In this document: in pieces, positions 1 through 10,139 of the stretch
Layout of the letters: each line of letters begins with the position of its first letter
Position numbering within the stretch: position 1 is the first letter of the stretch
Origin: Strigamia acuminata
Lineage: Eukaryota; Arthropoda; Chilopoda; Geophilomorpha; Linotaeniidae
Reading direction: 5' to 3'
Length of the DNA: 64,000 bases
Assembly: GCA_949358305.1 (NCBI GenBank)
Contig: OX442322.1
Span: forward strand, 5,146,001 to 5,210,000
The notes under the pieces: generated by a model
Told to the model about the DNA's origin: nothing
The model's input: only the letters and a program-made list of their open reading frames with translations
Databases searched by the model: none
Program-made: the position numbers and the translations under genes

Positions 1-557
1 AGCCTTATAAAATATCTTAATGCTAACAAGTAATTTCGACACAAGGAGAAATAAATGAATCGATCGCGGGTGCAATCCTCGTGCAAATGAAGGCACGGCG
101 CAACTTTCTCGAAAAGCTGTAGAAAACGCAATCCGAATTCGAAAATTCGGACTTTTCTCGAAAATTCGAGGCTCTTCACTAAAAGCGATGAATGACAAAT
201 TAAATCGGCGATACTGTGCACACGCCGGGGTGTAACACAGCGAGAATTGTCTCGTTTCTGCATAGAAAACATCGTCCCGACGTCGTCGAATCGAGAAATC
301 GTTGATAATTCTGAAAATAAAGGAATTTGCCTAGAAATTCGCGAATTCCGCGTGATTTCTGGCAGAATTAATCGGCGAATCGTGAAGAAAACGTTGCAGA
401 CTGTTGTGGAACGTCGGCGATGCGTATCTGACGTCTCCAGTACGAAAATCGGCTCGAAAATCGTCGTTTTCTGCAAATAAATGATTTCGGCGCAAAAATC
501 GCGAATTTCGCAAATATTGCGTCGAAAATTAACGAAATAAATGGCCAACTAGGAAGG

Positions 558-575
558 AACCATCCTCTGCTACCA
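558..575 (-). promoter_or_regulatory. Primer-binding site, initiator tRNA-Met, element E1
   Basis: The minus strand reads TGGTAGCAGAGGATGGTT, the complement of the 3' end of eukaryotic initiator tRNA-Met as I recall it. It lies two bases from the LTR end at 578. An 11-bp inverted copy of the site lies inside the LTR at 589-599 and could fold onto it. Confidence 0.8.
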
Positions 576-577
576 AT

Positions 578-1150
578 TGTAGGTAATCGGTAGCAGAGGA
601 GCGCGCAGATATCGGCAAATTGCCGATTGGAAGCGTGGAAAAACTATAAAATGGCGTCGTGCTTCGTGCACGACGTCGCCGATACGTTTCCTATCGTATC
701 AAAAGGCGCGCATCTTAAGGACGCTTATACGCGCACGAAACGAGCACTTAAAGTGCTTTAATACAAAGACAATTGTTAAAATTATAAAATGAATTTAATT
801 AAATGAAACAATCTTACATAAACAGCATTTGAGAAGTGAGAGCTGCACAAACCTATGTGCAGCGCCATGTTGGAAACGAGAGAAGAGTGTCACAGCACTC
901 TGGTGACAATAATTAGCATTGACATTAAATTAGAGAACAAATCATATTGAAAAACATTATGCAGATATGGAATTACATACGGGACAGCACACAATGTGTG
1001 CAAAAACGAAATATAACGAATAAGACATCAAACATCGAAATAACTGATTTGAAATTGAATTATATAAAGTATAAACATTTGATATCGACAATAAATTTTG
1101 TCTTAGGACCAACAGATTTCTCCAAAAACACTCTCAGTACTGAATAAACG
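578..1150 (-). repeat. LTR of Copia element E1 (outer end approximate)
   Basis: The inner end is clear: TGTA at 578 next to the primer site. Homology to the F LTR (36644-37138) continues through the segment around 600-880, including a shared ATGGCG-containing block. The outer boundary is uncertain because no direct repeat confirms it. Confidence 0.55.
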
Positions 1151-1159
1151 CAACAAAGT

Positions 1160-1717
1160 GCAGTGTTGCGTTGTTAGTTCGCTCTTAAATTAGGTTAGTA
1201 TTTATCCTAGTACAACCCTAAGCTAACAATGTAATAATATCGAAAATAGACACAGTAATTGTTCATAATAATTGTTCATGAAGGTGGCGTCTTTCCAGTA
1301 GTTGTGCGCCGTTTCTAATTCTCGTTCACACTTCACGTGTGGTTGGCAAGAAATATCGTCCTCGTGTCGTTCTCGTAGAATCGTGGAAATTATCAGATGT
1401 CAAACACTGATATTGTCCGGAAATGAACTCTCTTTGTCCTGTAATTTCCGGCTGCTTTTCATTTGTTTTCAAATTCCTTTCGTTCGTTCTCGTTTTGTTG
1501 GATTTCCGTGTCGTCGCAATTCCGTTCACACATCACGTGTGGTTGTCGGAAAATTACCGTCCGCTCGTAGTACACGCCGAATCGTTTCCCGCACGTAAAT
1601 ACTGATGACACGTCGACGACACTTATTGCTTCCCGCAATACTCCAAAAAATGTCCAACAAATAGCAAAAGAAAACGTATTAATGAAATGCTTTATATTGT
1701 CCGAACCCAATTAGTGT
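1160..1717. other. Unassigned flank of element B with an imperfect direct repeat
   Basis: No convincing gene. A block at 1323-1370 is repeated imperfectly at 1523-1570, exactly 200 bp downstream; both copies contain TCACGTGTGGTTG. The segment ends in the GTGT target-site copy of element B (1714-1717). It may belong to an older repeat into which B inserted. Confidence 0.4.
1714..1717. repeat. Left target-site duplication of element B (GTGT)
   Basis: GTGT here is repeated at 29469-29472, immediately outside the right LTR. A 4-bp duplication is usual for Ty3/Gypsy integrases. Confidence 0.85.
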
Positions 1718-2716
1718 TGTCGCGCTCACAGTCTGTCTGTCGCTAACTCGTGGTATGAGTCACTTACTAATCTCGTAACACCGCTTTACTCAAGCGGTTA
1801 CCCAAATAATGTGAAACGGCAAACAATGTAAAATGGTAAATATAATAAATGTATTTATTATATGGGAATGTACAGGTAAAAGGATAAAATGTATAAAGGA
1901 ATAAAGGTAAAAGGTAAGGTGTATGAAGTTGGCGGGAAACTGGTCGAGGTCGTCCTTTGTTGGCGCTCTGGATCCAAGATGGCGTCCGCGTGGCAACGTG
2001 GTGTCGTCTTGGGCCGGCGTGGCAATGAATGGCGTCCTCGTCTCACGTTTCTCGTTCGGTCCTTCGGGCTCACGCTGGTCGGGCGCGAGTGAATGCCTAG
2101 TTAAAGGGCTTACTTCTGGTCTGTTGTCTAGGTTTAGGGTTTTGTGTAGGTGTCCGGCGATCACACAGCGGCGGACGCTTGGTGGTTCCCGGCGATACAC
2201 ACAGCGGCGGGAACGCTCGTCGTGGTTACTACAATTTAGGCTTGTGCGACCGTTTGTCTGCACAACTCGCTAAATTGGAGTAGGTTTACTATTTCTAGCT
2301 GGCTTGCTAAAATAGTGTGGTAATCTTGTTTCGCAGGTTACTCTGCGGAGGTTAACACAAATCAATCGTACTCACGTTGAAAGTCCCTTGTCCTAGGTCA
2401 CTCCTGAAGTCTTTGTACTTAGGCTTGATCGTTTTAGGACGTTTGGCTTTTACGTGTATCTTGGTTGATTTTTGTGTTGGTTCTGCTCGCTCAGTGCAAG
2501 GCGAATTCCTTTGCACAAAGCGGGGGGTGACAGGTGACTAAAGCCACCCAATGGTGGAGAAGACGAATCTCCCCCACTCCCCCAGGGCAGACGCCCGTCC
2601 ATTGACTGGATGTCAATGCTCTGAGGGAAGGGAGGCGCGCGTGCGACTCCCCTTCTTTACCCGTATGTAGGCCACGAGAGAAACTCTTCGTGCCCCACCC
2701 CAGTCGGGTCACCACA
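1718..2716 (-). repeat. 3' LTR of element B
   Basis: 999 bp, beginning TGTCGCGCTC and ending GTCACCACA on the plus strand (TG...CA). It matches 28471-29468 nearly throughout; differences include a C/G near 1738 and small indels near 1800-1835. Short ORFs within it are repeated in the other LTR and are not genes. Confidence 0.93.
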
Positions 2717-2718
2717 CG

Positions 2719-2728
2719 TCCCCCTCCC
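2719..2728 (-). promoter_or_regulatory. Polypurine tract of element B
   Basis: The minus strand reads GGGAGGGGGA two bases before the 3' LTR, the expected position for the plus-strand DNA primer. Element A has a similar tract at 38440-38449. Confidence 0.75.
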
Positions 2729-2755
2729 AGCTCTGACCGCGCGTGTTCGGAGCGA

Positions 2756-5620
2756 TCAATCCTTCTTGCTGGGACCCGACGCTGGATCCATCGCCTGGGC
2801 GAAACTCACTCCAGGGACGGGCGGCTCAGCGCCGGGCGGCACAACGCCGGGCGGCAAAACCAGATCTCCAACCAAGGTTGAAGACTGGTCGCGGGGGTCC
2901 TCGTGCTCGGAAATAAAGCACAATTCGTGGCCGCCGGCCGGCTCGTATGGGGCACGTCTCCTCTCATGCAGCCACACCCGCGGAATGAACGCCGAAAACC
3001 CGGAATTGGTGTGCCGGATTGCGTTCGCCTCCGCGGCCGTTCGAGGCGCACGGTGGGCCCTCAGCAAACGCTGATGGAGGATCAAATCGGTGGTCTGGCT
3101 CACCTGGTTGTGTAGCCAAACGAATACCGATTTCCCCTTGTCTCTCTGCGCGAGGATGAATTTGCGCGTCGCCGTCGTCATCGACAGCTGAGAGAACTCG
3201 TCACATAACTTCTCATAATAGTTCGTCTGAAGCTTCGCCGCTTTCGCTGGCTTGGCGCTCTTCGGAACTACCGCTTGCTGGACAGTCTCTTCCCGCGCTT
3301 GTTGGGCTGCGGGAGGCGTCAGGCTCTGGCGAGCGGCGGACATCGTTGGTGGCGTCCGACATAACAAGCGTCTGGGCTTACCCGCCGCATTTGACAGGAC
3401 GGGTGTCTGTGGTGTCGCCGCTGGAGGCATCGGTGGCGGCGGCGGTGGTGGAGTTGGGGCTCCACGTGAAGCAGTCGAAGAGGCGGCGTCGCTCTCCATC
3501 GGCTCTTCACTCGTGACCATCATTGCGTGTGACTGCGCTGACGGTGTTGGTTCCCACGTGGTAACGGCGTGGCGGAAGGCCATGCTCCGCAACTTATACC
3601 CCTCCCATTCGGGGTTCACCACGTCCCGGGTCAGCTCGAAGCGAGTCATTGCCGGGTTGGGGAGAATGGCGCTCCATTCCCCAACGAGTGCGCGAGGTAT
3701 CTGCACACCCTCTCTGTCTACCACGGACCAACAGGCCATCGCCTGTCGTCCGACCCCAAAGAGCGAGGGGGTCAATAACTGGACCATGATTTTTGTCAAA
3801 GCCAGCTGTAGACTGCGCCGATTTACAGGGTTGCTGCGATCAGGATCTGCAGCGAACGCACGCGAGTGGTGCCGCATCATCGAAATCCCCCACTCGATGA
3901 AATGGCGCTGAGTGACGTCGGCGCCCTGCAGAGCAGCGGCGGCGGCCCTCGGGTCCTCCATCACAAATGCGAAGGCTAAGAGCTCTTCGATCGATGGATT
4001 GGCTGCTTCTCGAGCCAGCCGTGCGTTTTCGTCACGCTGTTCATACCACATCGCGGTGCGGTCGTGTCTTGCCTTGCTCGGGTAATATTCTCCGAATCGG
4101 GCGTTATGGCATTCCCGCGCAATACTCTGGTGCACGGGCAGCATCACAGAGTCGTCGACGGTCGGGTTCGGCGTGACGCTCGAGTCCGGCGGCGTCGGCG
4201 GCGGCGGGGGCTGCGTCGGCGGCGGCAGCGGCTGTGTCGGCGGCGGCAGCGTCAGGGACTGCTGTGCCGGCAGTGGTTGCGACGTCGATGGCTGCGTCGG
4301 CAACAGCAACGTCAAAGACTGTTGCGTTGGCGGTGGCAGCGTCGCTTGCACTCCAGTCAGCGTGACTTGGAGTGCCGGGAGCTGGCTTATAGAACTCGTC
4401 GGTGGAACGACGGCCGTAGGTGCGTTTTCTACACGCGGTCGCGAATTGACATATTCGCTTAACCACCGTGCCACCTCGTGTGGGATCACGGTACCATCCT
4501 CGACGATGCCCATCTTGCGGGCGAACTGCATCGCGGGGTCGAAACGCGACAATTTCTTGCGTTTCATCTGAGTGATGATCTCGCGAAGGTCCCGCGTGTC
4601 TGGCGCTAGGACGCGACGCTCCCCGGAAGATCTGCCACTCGACTTCGATCGTGCTTCTCTCGCCTCCTTCGCTTCTATTGCTTTGAGAGCGTGGTCGGGA
4701 AGGGGAATTCCCCGCGCCTCGCAGCGAGCGAAATACCGCTCTTTGCGGTCTCGTTTCCGCTGCTCACGGTGAGTCAGCGGATGTCTGCCGACACGGGGAC
4801 GAGAGACTCGCTCTTCGTCGCCCGAAATCCAGACTTCTCGAGTCTCTTTACCGTCTTTCATCTGACGGTTGACGAACACCCTTGGTCTGGTGTAATTCGC
4901 GGAGTCGCGCGGTGGCTGCGCTGACGTTCCCGCTCCATCGTTGACGGTCGAGTGCTGTTCGACGCACTGTTTCTTCGACCGTCCCGGGGAGCGCGATTCG
5001 CTGCCCCCGGTTCCCTTGGAGCGCTTACGCTTCCTTGGGAAATTATATTTGGGGCCGAGAATTCCCAAATAGTGGAGTTGCCACATTTCAGCTTGTGACG
5101 TGAGAATCCCCATTCTCGGTCGCCACTGTGGCGTAACTTCTCCCTGCCGAATCTGTTCGCACCACAGGTGTATATCGGCGGTGCTCATCCCGTCGTCTTG
5201 CAAAATCCGCTCTGCAACCGCCGGCGCAGTGTCGATTAGCTGCTGGCGGTAGTGTTGATACACTTCTTCGCGGGCCTCCTCGGTCTCGGCCGCTTGCCAC
5301 GCGAACAACACATGTTCCTCCACTGGCCTGCCGGTGTATTGGCTCGACAGGGCCGGGTGGAAGATTGGTGACTTCGGGTCATCGATGCGAGCGAGCTCTG
5401 CAGCGACGACGTTTCGCACCGACTCCGGGAACGCGTCCAGGAGTGAACAGTCGTTAACCCAACGCCTAGCGAGGGCGCGCGAAAATAATACGCGCAGGCG
5501 GTATGGCTTTGCATCCTCGCCAAAGCAGCGGCGCAGAAAATCGGGCAGTACGCCTCGATAAATGCCCGCTCGCACTATGCATGCGGGGCTGAGCGCTCCC
5601 CACGTGTTTCGGAGCTCCAT
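2756..5620 (-). CDS. Third ORF of element B: conserved protein of unknown function in the envelope position
   Basis: 954 codons from the ATG at 5620 to a stop 40 bp from the 3' LTR. The frame stays open upstream to about 5797, but I chose 5620 because a strong 3' splice-site-like sequence ends directly before this ATG and homology with the element A protein starts here. Three blocks are shared with A: an N-terminal block (residues about 1-200) that includes an EMWQL motif; a central block with WY.QR, DR..P..R.SL and QAMA.W..VDREGV; and a C-terminal block with RLLRAHR and W.HER. Between them lie Arg/Ser-rich and Pro-rich linkers. There is no signal peptide, transmembrane segment or Cys pattern typical of retroviral envelope. 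I do not recognise the family. Its position and size suggest an accessory product of a spliced RNA. Confidence 0.75.
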   Translation of the reverse strand: MELRNTWGALSPACIVRAGIYRGVLPDFLRRCFGEDAKPYRLRVLFSRALARRWVNDCSLLDAFPESVRNVVAAELARIDDPKSPIFHPALSSQYTGRPVEEHVLFAWQAAETEEAREEVYQHYRQQLIDTAPAVAERILQDDGMSTADIHLWCEQIRQGEVTPQWRPRMGILTSQAEMWQLHYLGILGPKYNFPRKRKRSKGTGGSESRSPGRSKKQCVEQHSTVNDGAGTSAQPPRDSANYTRPRVFVNRQMKDGKETREVWISGDEERVSRPRVGRHPLTHREQRKRDRKERYFARCEARGIPLPDHALKAIEAKEAREARSKSSGRSSGERRVLAPDTRDLREIITQMKRKKLSRFDPAMQFARKMGIVEDGTVIPHEVARWLSEYVNSRPRVENAPTAVVPPTSSISQLPALQVTLTGVQATLPPPTQQSLTLLLPTQPSTSQPLPAQQSLTLPPPTQPLPPPTQPPPPPTPPDSSVTPNPTVDDSVMLPVHQSIARECHNARFGEYYPSKARHDRTAMWYEQRDENARLAREAANPSIEELLAFAFVMEDPRAAAAALQGADVTQRHFIEWGISMMRHHSRAFAADPDRSNPVNRRSLQLALTKIMVQLLTPSLFGVGRQAMACWSVVDREGVQIPRALVGEWSAILPNPAMTRFELTRDVVNPEWEGYKLRSMAFRHAVTTWEPTPSAQSHAMMVTSEEPMESDAASSTASRGAPTPPPPPPPMPPAATPQTPVLSNAAGKPRRLLCRTPPTMSAARQSLTPPAAQQAREETVQQAVVPKSAKPAKAAKLQTNYYEKLCDEFSQLSMTTATRKFILAQRDKGKSVFVWLHNQVSQTTDLILHQRLLRAHRAPRTAAEANAIRHTNSGFSAFIPRVWLHERRRAPYEPAGGHELCFISEHEDPRDQSSTLVGDLVLPPGVVPPGAEPPVPGVSFAQAMDPASGPSKKD

Positions 5621-5655
5621 CTGCAATGATGGAAACAAAATAATTAATAAAATCG
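5621..5655 (-). promoter_or_regulatory. Candidate 3' splice site before the third ORF of B
   Basis: On the minus strand, a TTAAT-rich stretch (possible branch point) is followed by TTTGTTTCCATCATTGCAG directly before ATGG. This fits a canonical acceptor. The hydrophobic peptide encoded if translation began upstream is the translation of this pyrimidine tract. A possible donor (CCGA|GTAACG) lies six codons into gag at 28382 and would join in frame, but that is speculative. Confidence 0.6.
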
Positions 5656-6988
5656 CCAATAACACGGAGATAAATAGGGGGTGGGCTCGAGGAACGTCGC
5701 TGAAACGTGCGGCCGTTCGTCGAGTCCTATTCCTGTTCATTGATTCGTCCTTGTCAGGAAGAAAAGAGTCTTCTTGGCACATCTGGCTCACGTCCAACGA
5801 TAACCACGTGACGGAATCGAGCGTATTAATCCGGAAATTCTCTTCGGATTATTTAATTTAAAATTAAACTGTAAATTCGTATTAAACCAATAAATTCGCG
5901 AAATTGTTCGTGAAAATTCCCAATGACAATTTTAGAACATGTAAACAAATGTTCTTGTCGTGAATTAACTTGTAAAGAAATAAATTTATTTAATAATAAC
6001 TCCAAAATTCGGAGTTAAAGTCGAGTTTAAAACGAATCTAAAATAAATTAGTGTCATTGGAAAAATTCGCAAACAAAATAACAAATAAAAATAGAAAACA
6101 ACGTTCTCTAAATTATTCCAAAATCTATCCAATAATTATTCCCATTCCTGGAAATATAATAAGAGAGCTCGTTTCCATTGTCTCGTTCGTGTCAATTGTC
6201 GTGAGTCATTTTCAAGGAGCGAGGCGACATTAAGTCTGCCATCGCGTCCTTGAAAACAAACAATAAGGAGAAAATACAATCGCTTGCGCGATCGTGTGTA
6301 TTAGTATAATAATTATACACTATTTCGAACGCAGAGCGTTCATGTCAAGTGTTAGTCAAATGTATCTTTAATTCAACCGCACGGAGCTAAATCTTGTGCG
6401 TCGACACCGACTACTACCTGATCGGGTGGAACTACGTTAACGTCCTGGTCCCAATTCTTGTCATGATGCTCGATTTCAAGCATTTCCTTGTCCCCTCCTT
6501 CCTCAGCCATCGTGAGGATTGCGCGTTCAGTCAGACCACGATAAAAAACTTAAAACTCCTCGTAAAATAGATCAAAAACTCGGTTAAAAACAAACTCGAT
6601 GTGTATCACGTGCGGACGACGATCAGCTGATTTAGCGGAAGTCCGGGTGAAAACGAGGCAATCGTGGTGGGTTCTGGGTAATTTTACTCCAGAACCAGGT
6701 GTTTATGACTTGTGCGCAACAGCCCGCGCGCATGTTACGCTACGGGGCTCCTTTGTTTCTACGCCCGTGCGCGATCGCTGCTACGGGGTCTTTTGCACGC
6801 GGTATCCGACCCGTGCCGATAATTTTGCTACGGGTCCCGCGTTTCCACGCCATCTTGTGACGTGAATTCGACCGATATCCGCTTTGTTGGACTTAGCGAA
6901 ATTTTCAGAGTCTCGGATTTTGATGGCTAGCGCTGTCGATCGATCAATTTTTTTGTTTTTCAGCGTCGCCATCGACTCGTAACGTTTT
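5621..6988. other. Non-coding spacer between pol and third ORF of B
   Basis: About 1.4 kb, AT-rich at 5830-6400, without a supported gene. If the acceptor at 5621 is used, this is the 3' part of an intron in the subgenomic RNA. A comparable spacer is present in A (41272-42327) and in C (19472-20522). Confidence 0.55.
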
Positions 6989-9900
6989 CTACTCCTTTCC
7001 TACGACCTTTCCGTCTTTTATGAACGGATTACTTCTACGAGGCCGCAGGTGATGAGTCGAGACAGGTACGATATTTTTTGTTGTTTTTTGTGTCTGTACC
7101 TCCTCATGTGTATTTCTTTTTTTATCCGTGTTTTTTGTGTTTGTTTCAGGAGTTTCTCCTGTTTCCCCCCCGACCAAAATTGGATCCGGAACGGATTCAA
7201 CGATCTCGTTGACCGGAGGTGAAGGGGCGTCGAAATACTCCTCGTTGTCACTTGGCGGTGCTTTTTCCGACTCGCCAGCGAACATATCGACGATTTGGCC
7301 GTCAGTTTTAGACTTGACTTGGCCTTTGGCCCACATTTCTTGCGGGAATTCCGGAATGTACGGAGTTAACTCTCGTACTTGTATCGATTTATGCTCGGTA
7401 TTGTCCTCGAGCTTGCGTAATTTATACGCGTTACCGCCATGCTTGCCGATGATCACATACGGACCATCTCTCTTGTCGGCCAAGCTGGCGGTGATTCCTC
7501 TCGCTGCATTTGAGTGGATGTGTGTATCTTTCCACACTAGATCATTAATTTCGAAATTCACGAATTTTCTACCGCTTTTATCTTGTAAAATGCGGTCGCG
7601 CATGTTAAAAATGTGCGCCATCATATGCTTGTATGTGTTCGAAATTGTTTGCTCCAATTTATACACGTACTCATGTGGTTTCTCAGGGTCCACCACATTT
7701 ACCGACTCTGCCACTCGTGGGTCCCAAGGCACTCGTAGCTCTCGGGCAAAGTTGAGGTAGGCCGGAAAAAAATCTCTCGTCCTTGAGACTGTTGTTCGTA
7801 TGCTGAACGCGATCTCTCTCAAGTATTCATCCCACCGATTGTGGATGTCAGTGAATATACTCAACGCATATTTTATATCCCTGTTGAGTCGCTCAACGGG
7901 ATTCGTTCTGGGATTGTAGGTCGAAGTATGTGACGCCACAATTCCGAACTTCTCACAAAATTTACCCCAAATTTTCGAGATAAATTGGGGTCCGTTATCG
8001 GATATAATTTTACGTGGAAATCCGTAACGTAACGCTACGTCGTAGATACATTCAACGATTTTTTCTGCTGAAGGTCTAGCGACGGCGTACAACTCGGGCC
8101 AACGAGTTGCTACGTCCATTATAACGATAATGTACGCATTTTTATTTCCCGTAACGGGTTTTGGGCCCATCACATCGACACTTAAACAATCAAAAGGCGC
8201 GTAAGGCCCTAAGAAAATAGTTTCGAATGGTGATTTACTCCTCGGCTTGCACGCTTGACATCGCTGACATTGGTGGACAAAAAGAGCAATATCTTTTTTC
8301 ATCCCTGTCCAGTGAAAAAGCTGTGTAGCACGATAGAGTGTTCTGCTTACTCCCGCATGGCTCGCAAGCGGGTGCCCGTGTAACAACCACAGCACGCGAC
8401 CGATTAAGGAAGCAGGTATTACTACCTTTACTGCGGTGTCCGATTCACTCAAGTCATCTTGGTGATTTGGGTGATGTTTCACCAAAAGGCCGTCATCCAA
8501 TAGGTAATCTATGGATTCGTGTGCATAACGACGCTTCTGCCTTCTGGTTAAGTTGGGCGGATATTTTCCTGTCAGTACGAATCTAGCTCTATCCTGACAT
8601 TTTTTGTCTAATTTTTGTTGCACAATTATTTCCTCCCTTGTCGGGGGATTGCTTTGCATCTGCTTGCCGACATGCGCGTGGAAGGCGCTTAGAAGCGGGT
8701 CATTTATTCTCCGCTCTAGCTTAAATTCCTTTTTTGCGTTTGGGTAATTGTCAGCAGCTGGTTGGTATAATCGCGTCCAGAATCCACAGAATTTTACATC
8801 TGCCGGAGACGCGGTAGGAATTTCATTCATTTTCCTTAAATCCCAACGGTGACAACTCGTAGGGCAATAAATGATGCGGGAGTCATCCTCGCCATCATCG
8901 TCAGCGTCGATAGGATCTGACACTGGTGCCCGTGACAGAGCGTCAGCCACGACGTTATATTTGCCGGGCTTGTATTGAATGGTCAAGTCGCATGCCATCA
9001 GTTCTAACTGCCATCTGGCTAGTCGACCGGCTGGCTCTTTTAATTTCATCAGCCATTGTAACGCTTGATGATCTGTGTGGACTACAAATTTGGTATATTC
9101 GAGATAATCTCTGAATTTCCTTATAGCCCACACAACTGCCAAACACTCCAACTCTGTGGCGTTGTAATTTTTTTCAGCGCCTTGGAGTTTGCGACTTATA
9201 AACATGCACGGCAGGTCTTGTTCGACTCCGTTGCGCACGTGTGTCTGGAGCAATGCTGCTCCCAACCCAACTCTGCTGGCGTCCGTGTGTAATATGAACG
9301 GCTGGTTTAAGTCGGGTAGAGGCATTACGCCGACTTCCGTCAGCATCCTCTTTATCGCATTAAATGCGATGTTGCACTCATTTGACCATACAAATTCGTT
9401 TTCATTCTTCAGGAGGTTGGTAACTGGGGCTGCCACTTCAGCTAGACCCGGTAGCAACCTGCCGAAAAAGTTTATCATTCCCATAAACCGTTGGACACCT
9501 TTAACGTCCTCGGGTGGTGGGAAACGATTAATCGCATCGATTTTTTCGGGGCCAATAGCTAAACCATTAACTCCAATGCGATAACCCAGGAAGGCAAGCT
9601 CCTTTCGACAGAACTTGCTCTTGCCCGGGTGAACGTGTAACCCAGCTTTTGCCAGCCGGGTGAGCACTTGGTCGATGTGCTCAATGTGCTCTTCGAATGT
9701 TTTAGAGGCAATAACTATGTCATCTAGGTATGCCCACACAAACTGATGCAGGATATCACCCAATACGCTTTCGATTAGTCTCTGAAAGGTACTGGGAGCG
9801 TTCACTAAACCAAACGGCATGACGTTGAACATCAACCGTCCAATTGGCGAGTAAAATGCTGTTTTTAGCTTATCCTCTGGCCTCATCTCAACTTGCCAGT

Positions 9901-10139
9901 ATCCCTTCGACAGATCCATCGTCGTAACCCAAGAAAAGGGGCTAAGCTCTCTCAAAATGGATTCGATCGACGGCATCTGTATGGGATCTATCTCTGTCAC
10001 CGCGTTTAATGGGCGGTAATCAATGCATAGGCGTGGGTCCGAGCCCGGGCGCATCACGAGCACAACTCGCGTCGCGTATTCTCCCTGGGCCTCGGAGACA
10101 ATGCCACTGTCTAGCATTTCTTGGCACATTTTTTGCACT
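6989..10139 (-). CDS. Pol of element B, 3' portion: RT, RNase H, integrase
   Basis: About 1050 codons continuing the pol frame interrupted by element C at 10139. It contains the RT core (LCIDYRPLNA, then YLDD near residue 130), RNase H (HTDAS motif, then HTDHQALQWL), and an integrase with an H-H-C-C zinc finger (HGHPLASHAG...C..C). The catalytic D, D and E are in LSVDVMGPKP, ISDNGPQF and NPVERLN. A GPY/F-type module (KRDGPYVI) precedes an acidic and Lys-rich tail. The frame is open throughout. The first RT residues and the protease lie beyond C at 24373-25347. The homologue is element A pol. Confidence 0.93.
10136..10139. repeat. Left target-site duplication of element C (CACT)
   Basis: CACT is repeated at 24373-24376 just outside the other LTR. 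It lies within the B pol frame, which is continuous when one copy is counted. Confidence 0.9.

Larger units (their letters stand above)
1..1160 (-). mobile_element. Copia-type element E1: 5' LTR and leader, cut by the left edge
   Basis: Read on the minus strand this is an LTR, an initiator-tRNA-Met primer site and a non-coding leader running off the window at base 1. It is homologous to the 5' end of element F at 36644-37616. Both have the same LTR end, the same primer site and the same order of AT-rich and frame-less leader blocks. For example, the segment around 160-200 matches 37525-37590 in reverse complement. Its gag would lie left of the window. The outer (right) end of the LTR is not resolved; it may lie anywhere from about 1120 to 1255. 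No coding sequence is present in the visible part. Confidence 0.65.

Noticed and set aside
1790-2273. 157- and 116-codon ORFs in this region, repeated at 28539-29025
   Set aside because: They lie in the B LTRs, overlap each other on both strands and are identical only because the LTRs are.
4064-4571. Gly- and Arg-rich ORFs on the plus strand
   Set aside because: Shadows of the Pro-rich low-complexity region of the B third ORF on the other strand.
5621-5797. N-terminal membrane anchor of the B third ORF, suggesting an envelope protein
   Set aside because: The hydrophobic residues are encoded by the AT-rich pyrimidine tract of a splice acceptor; the A homologue has no such segment and homology begins after the acceptor.
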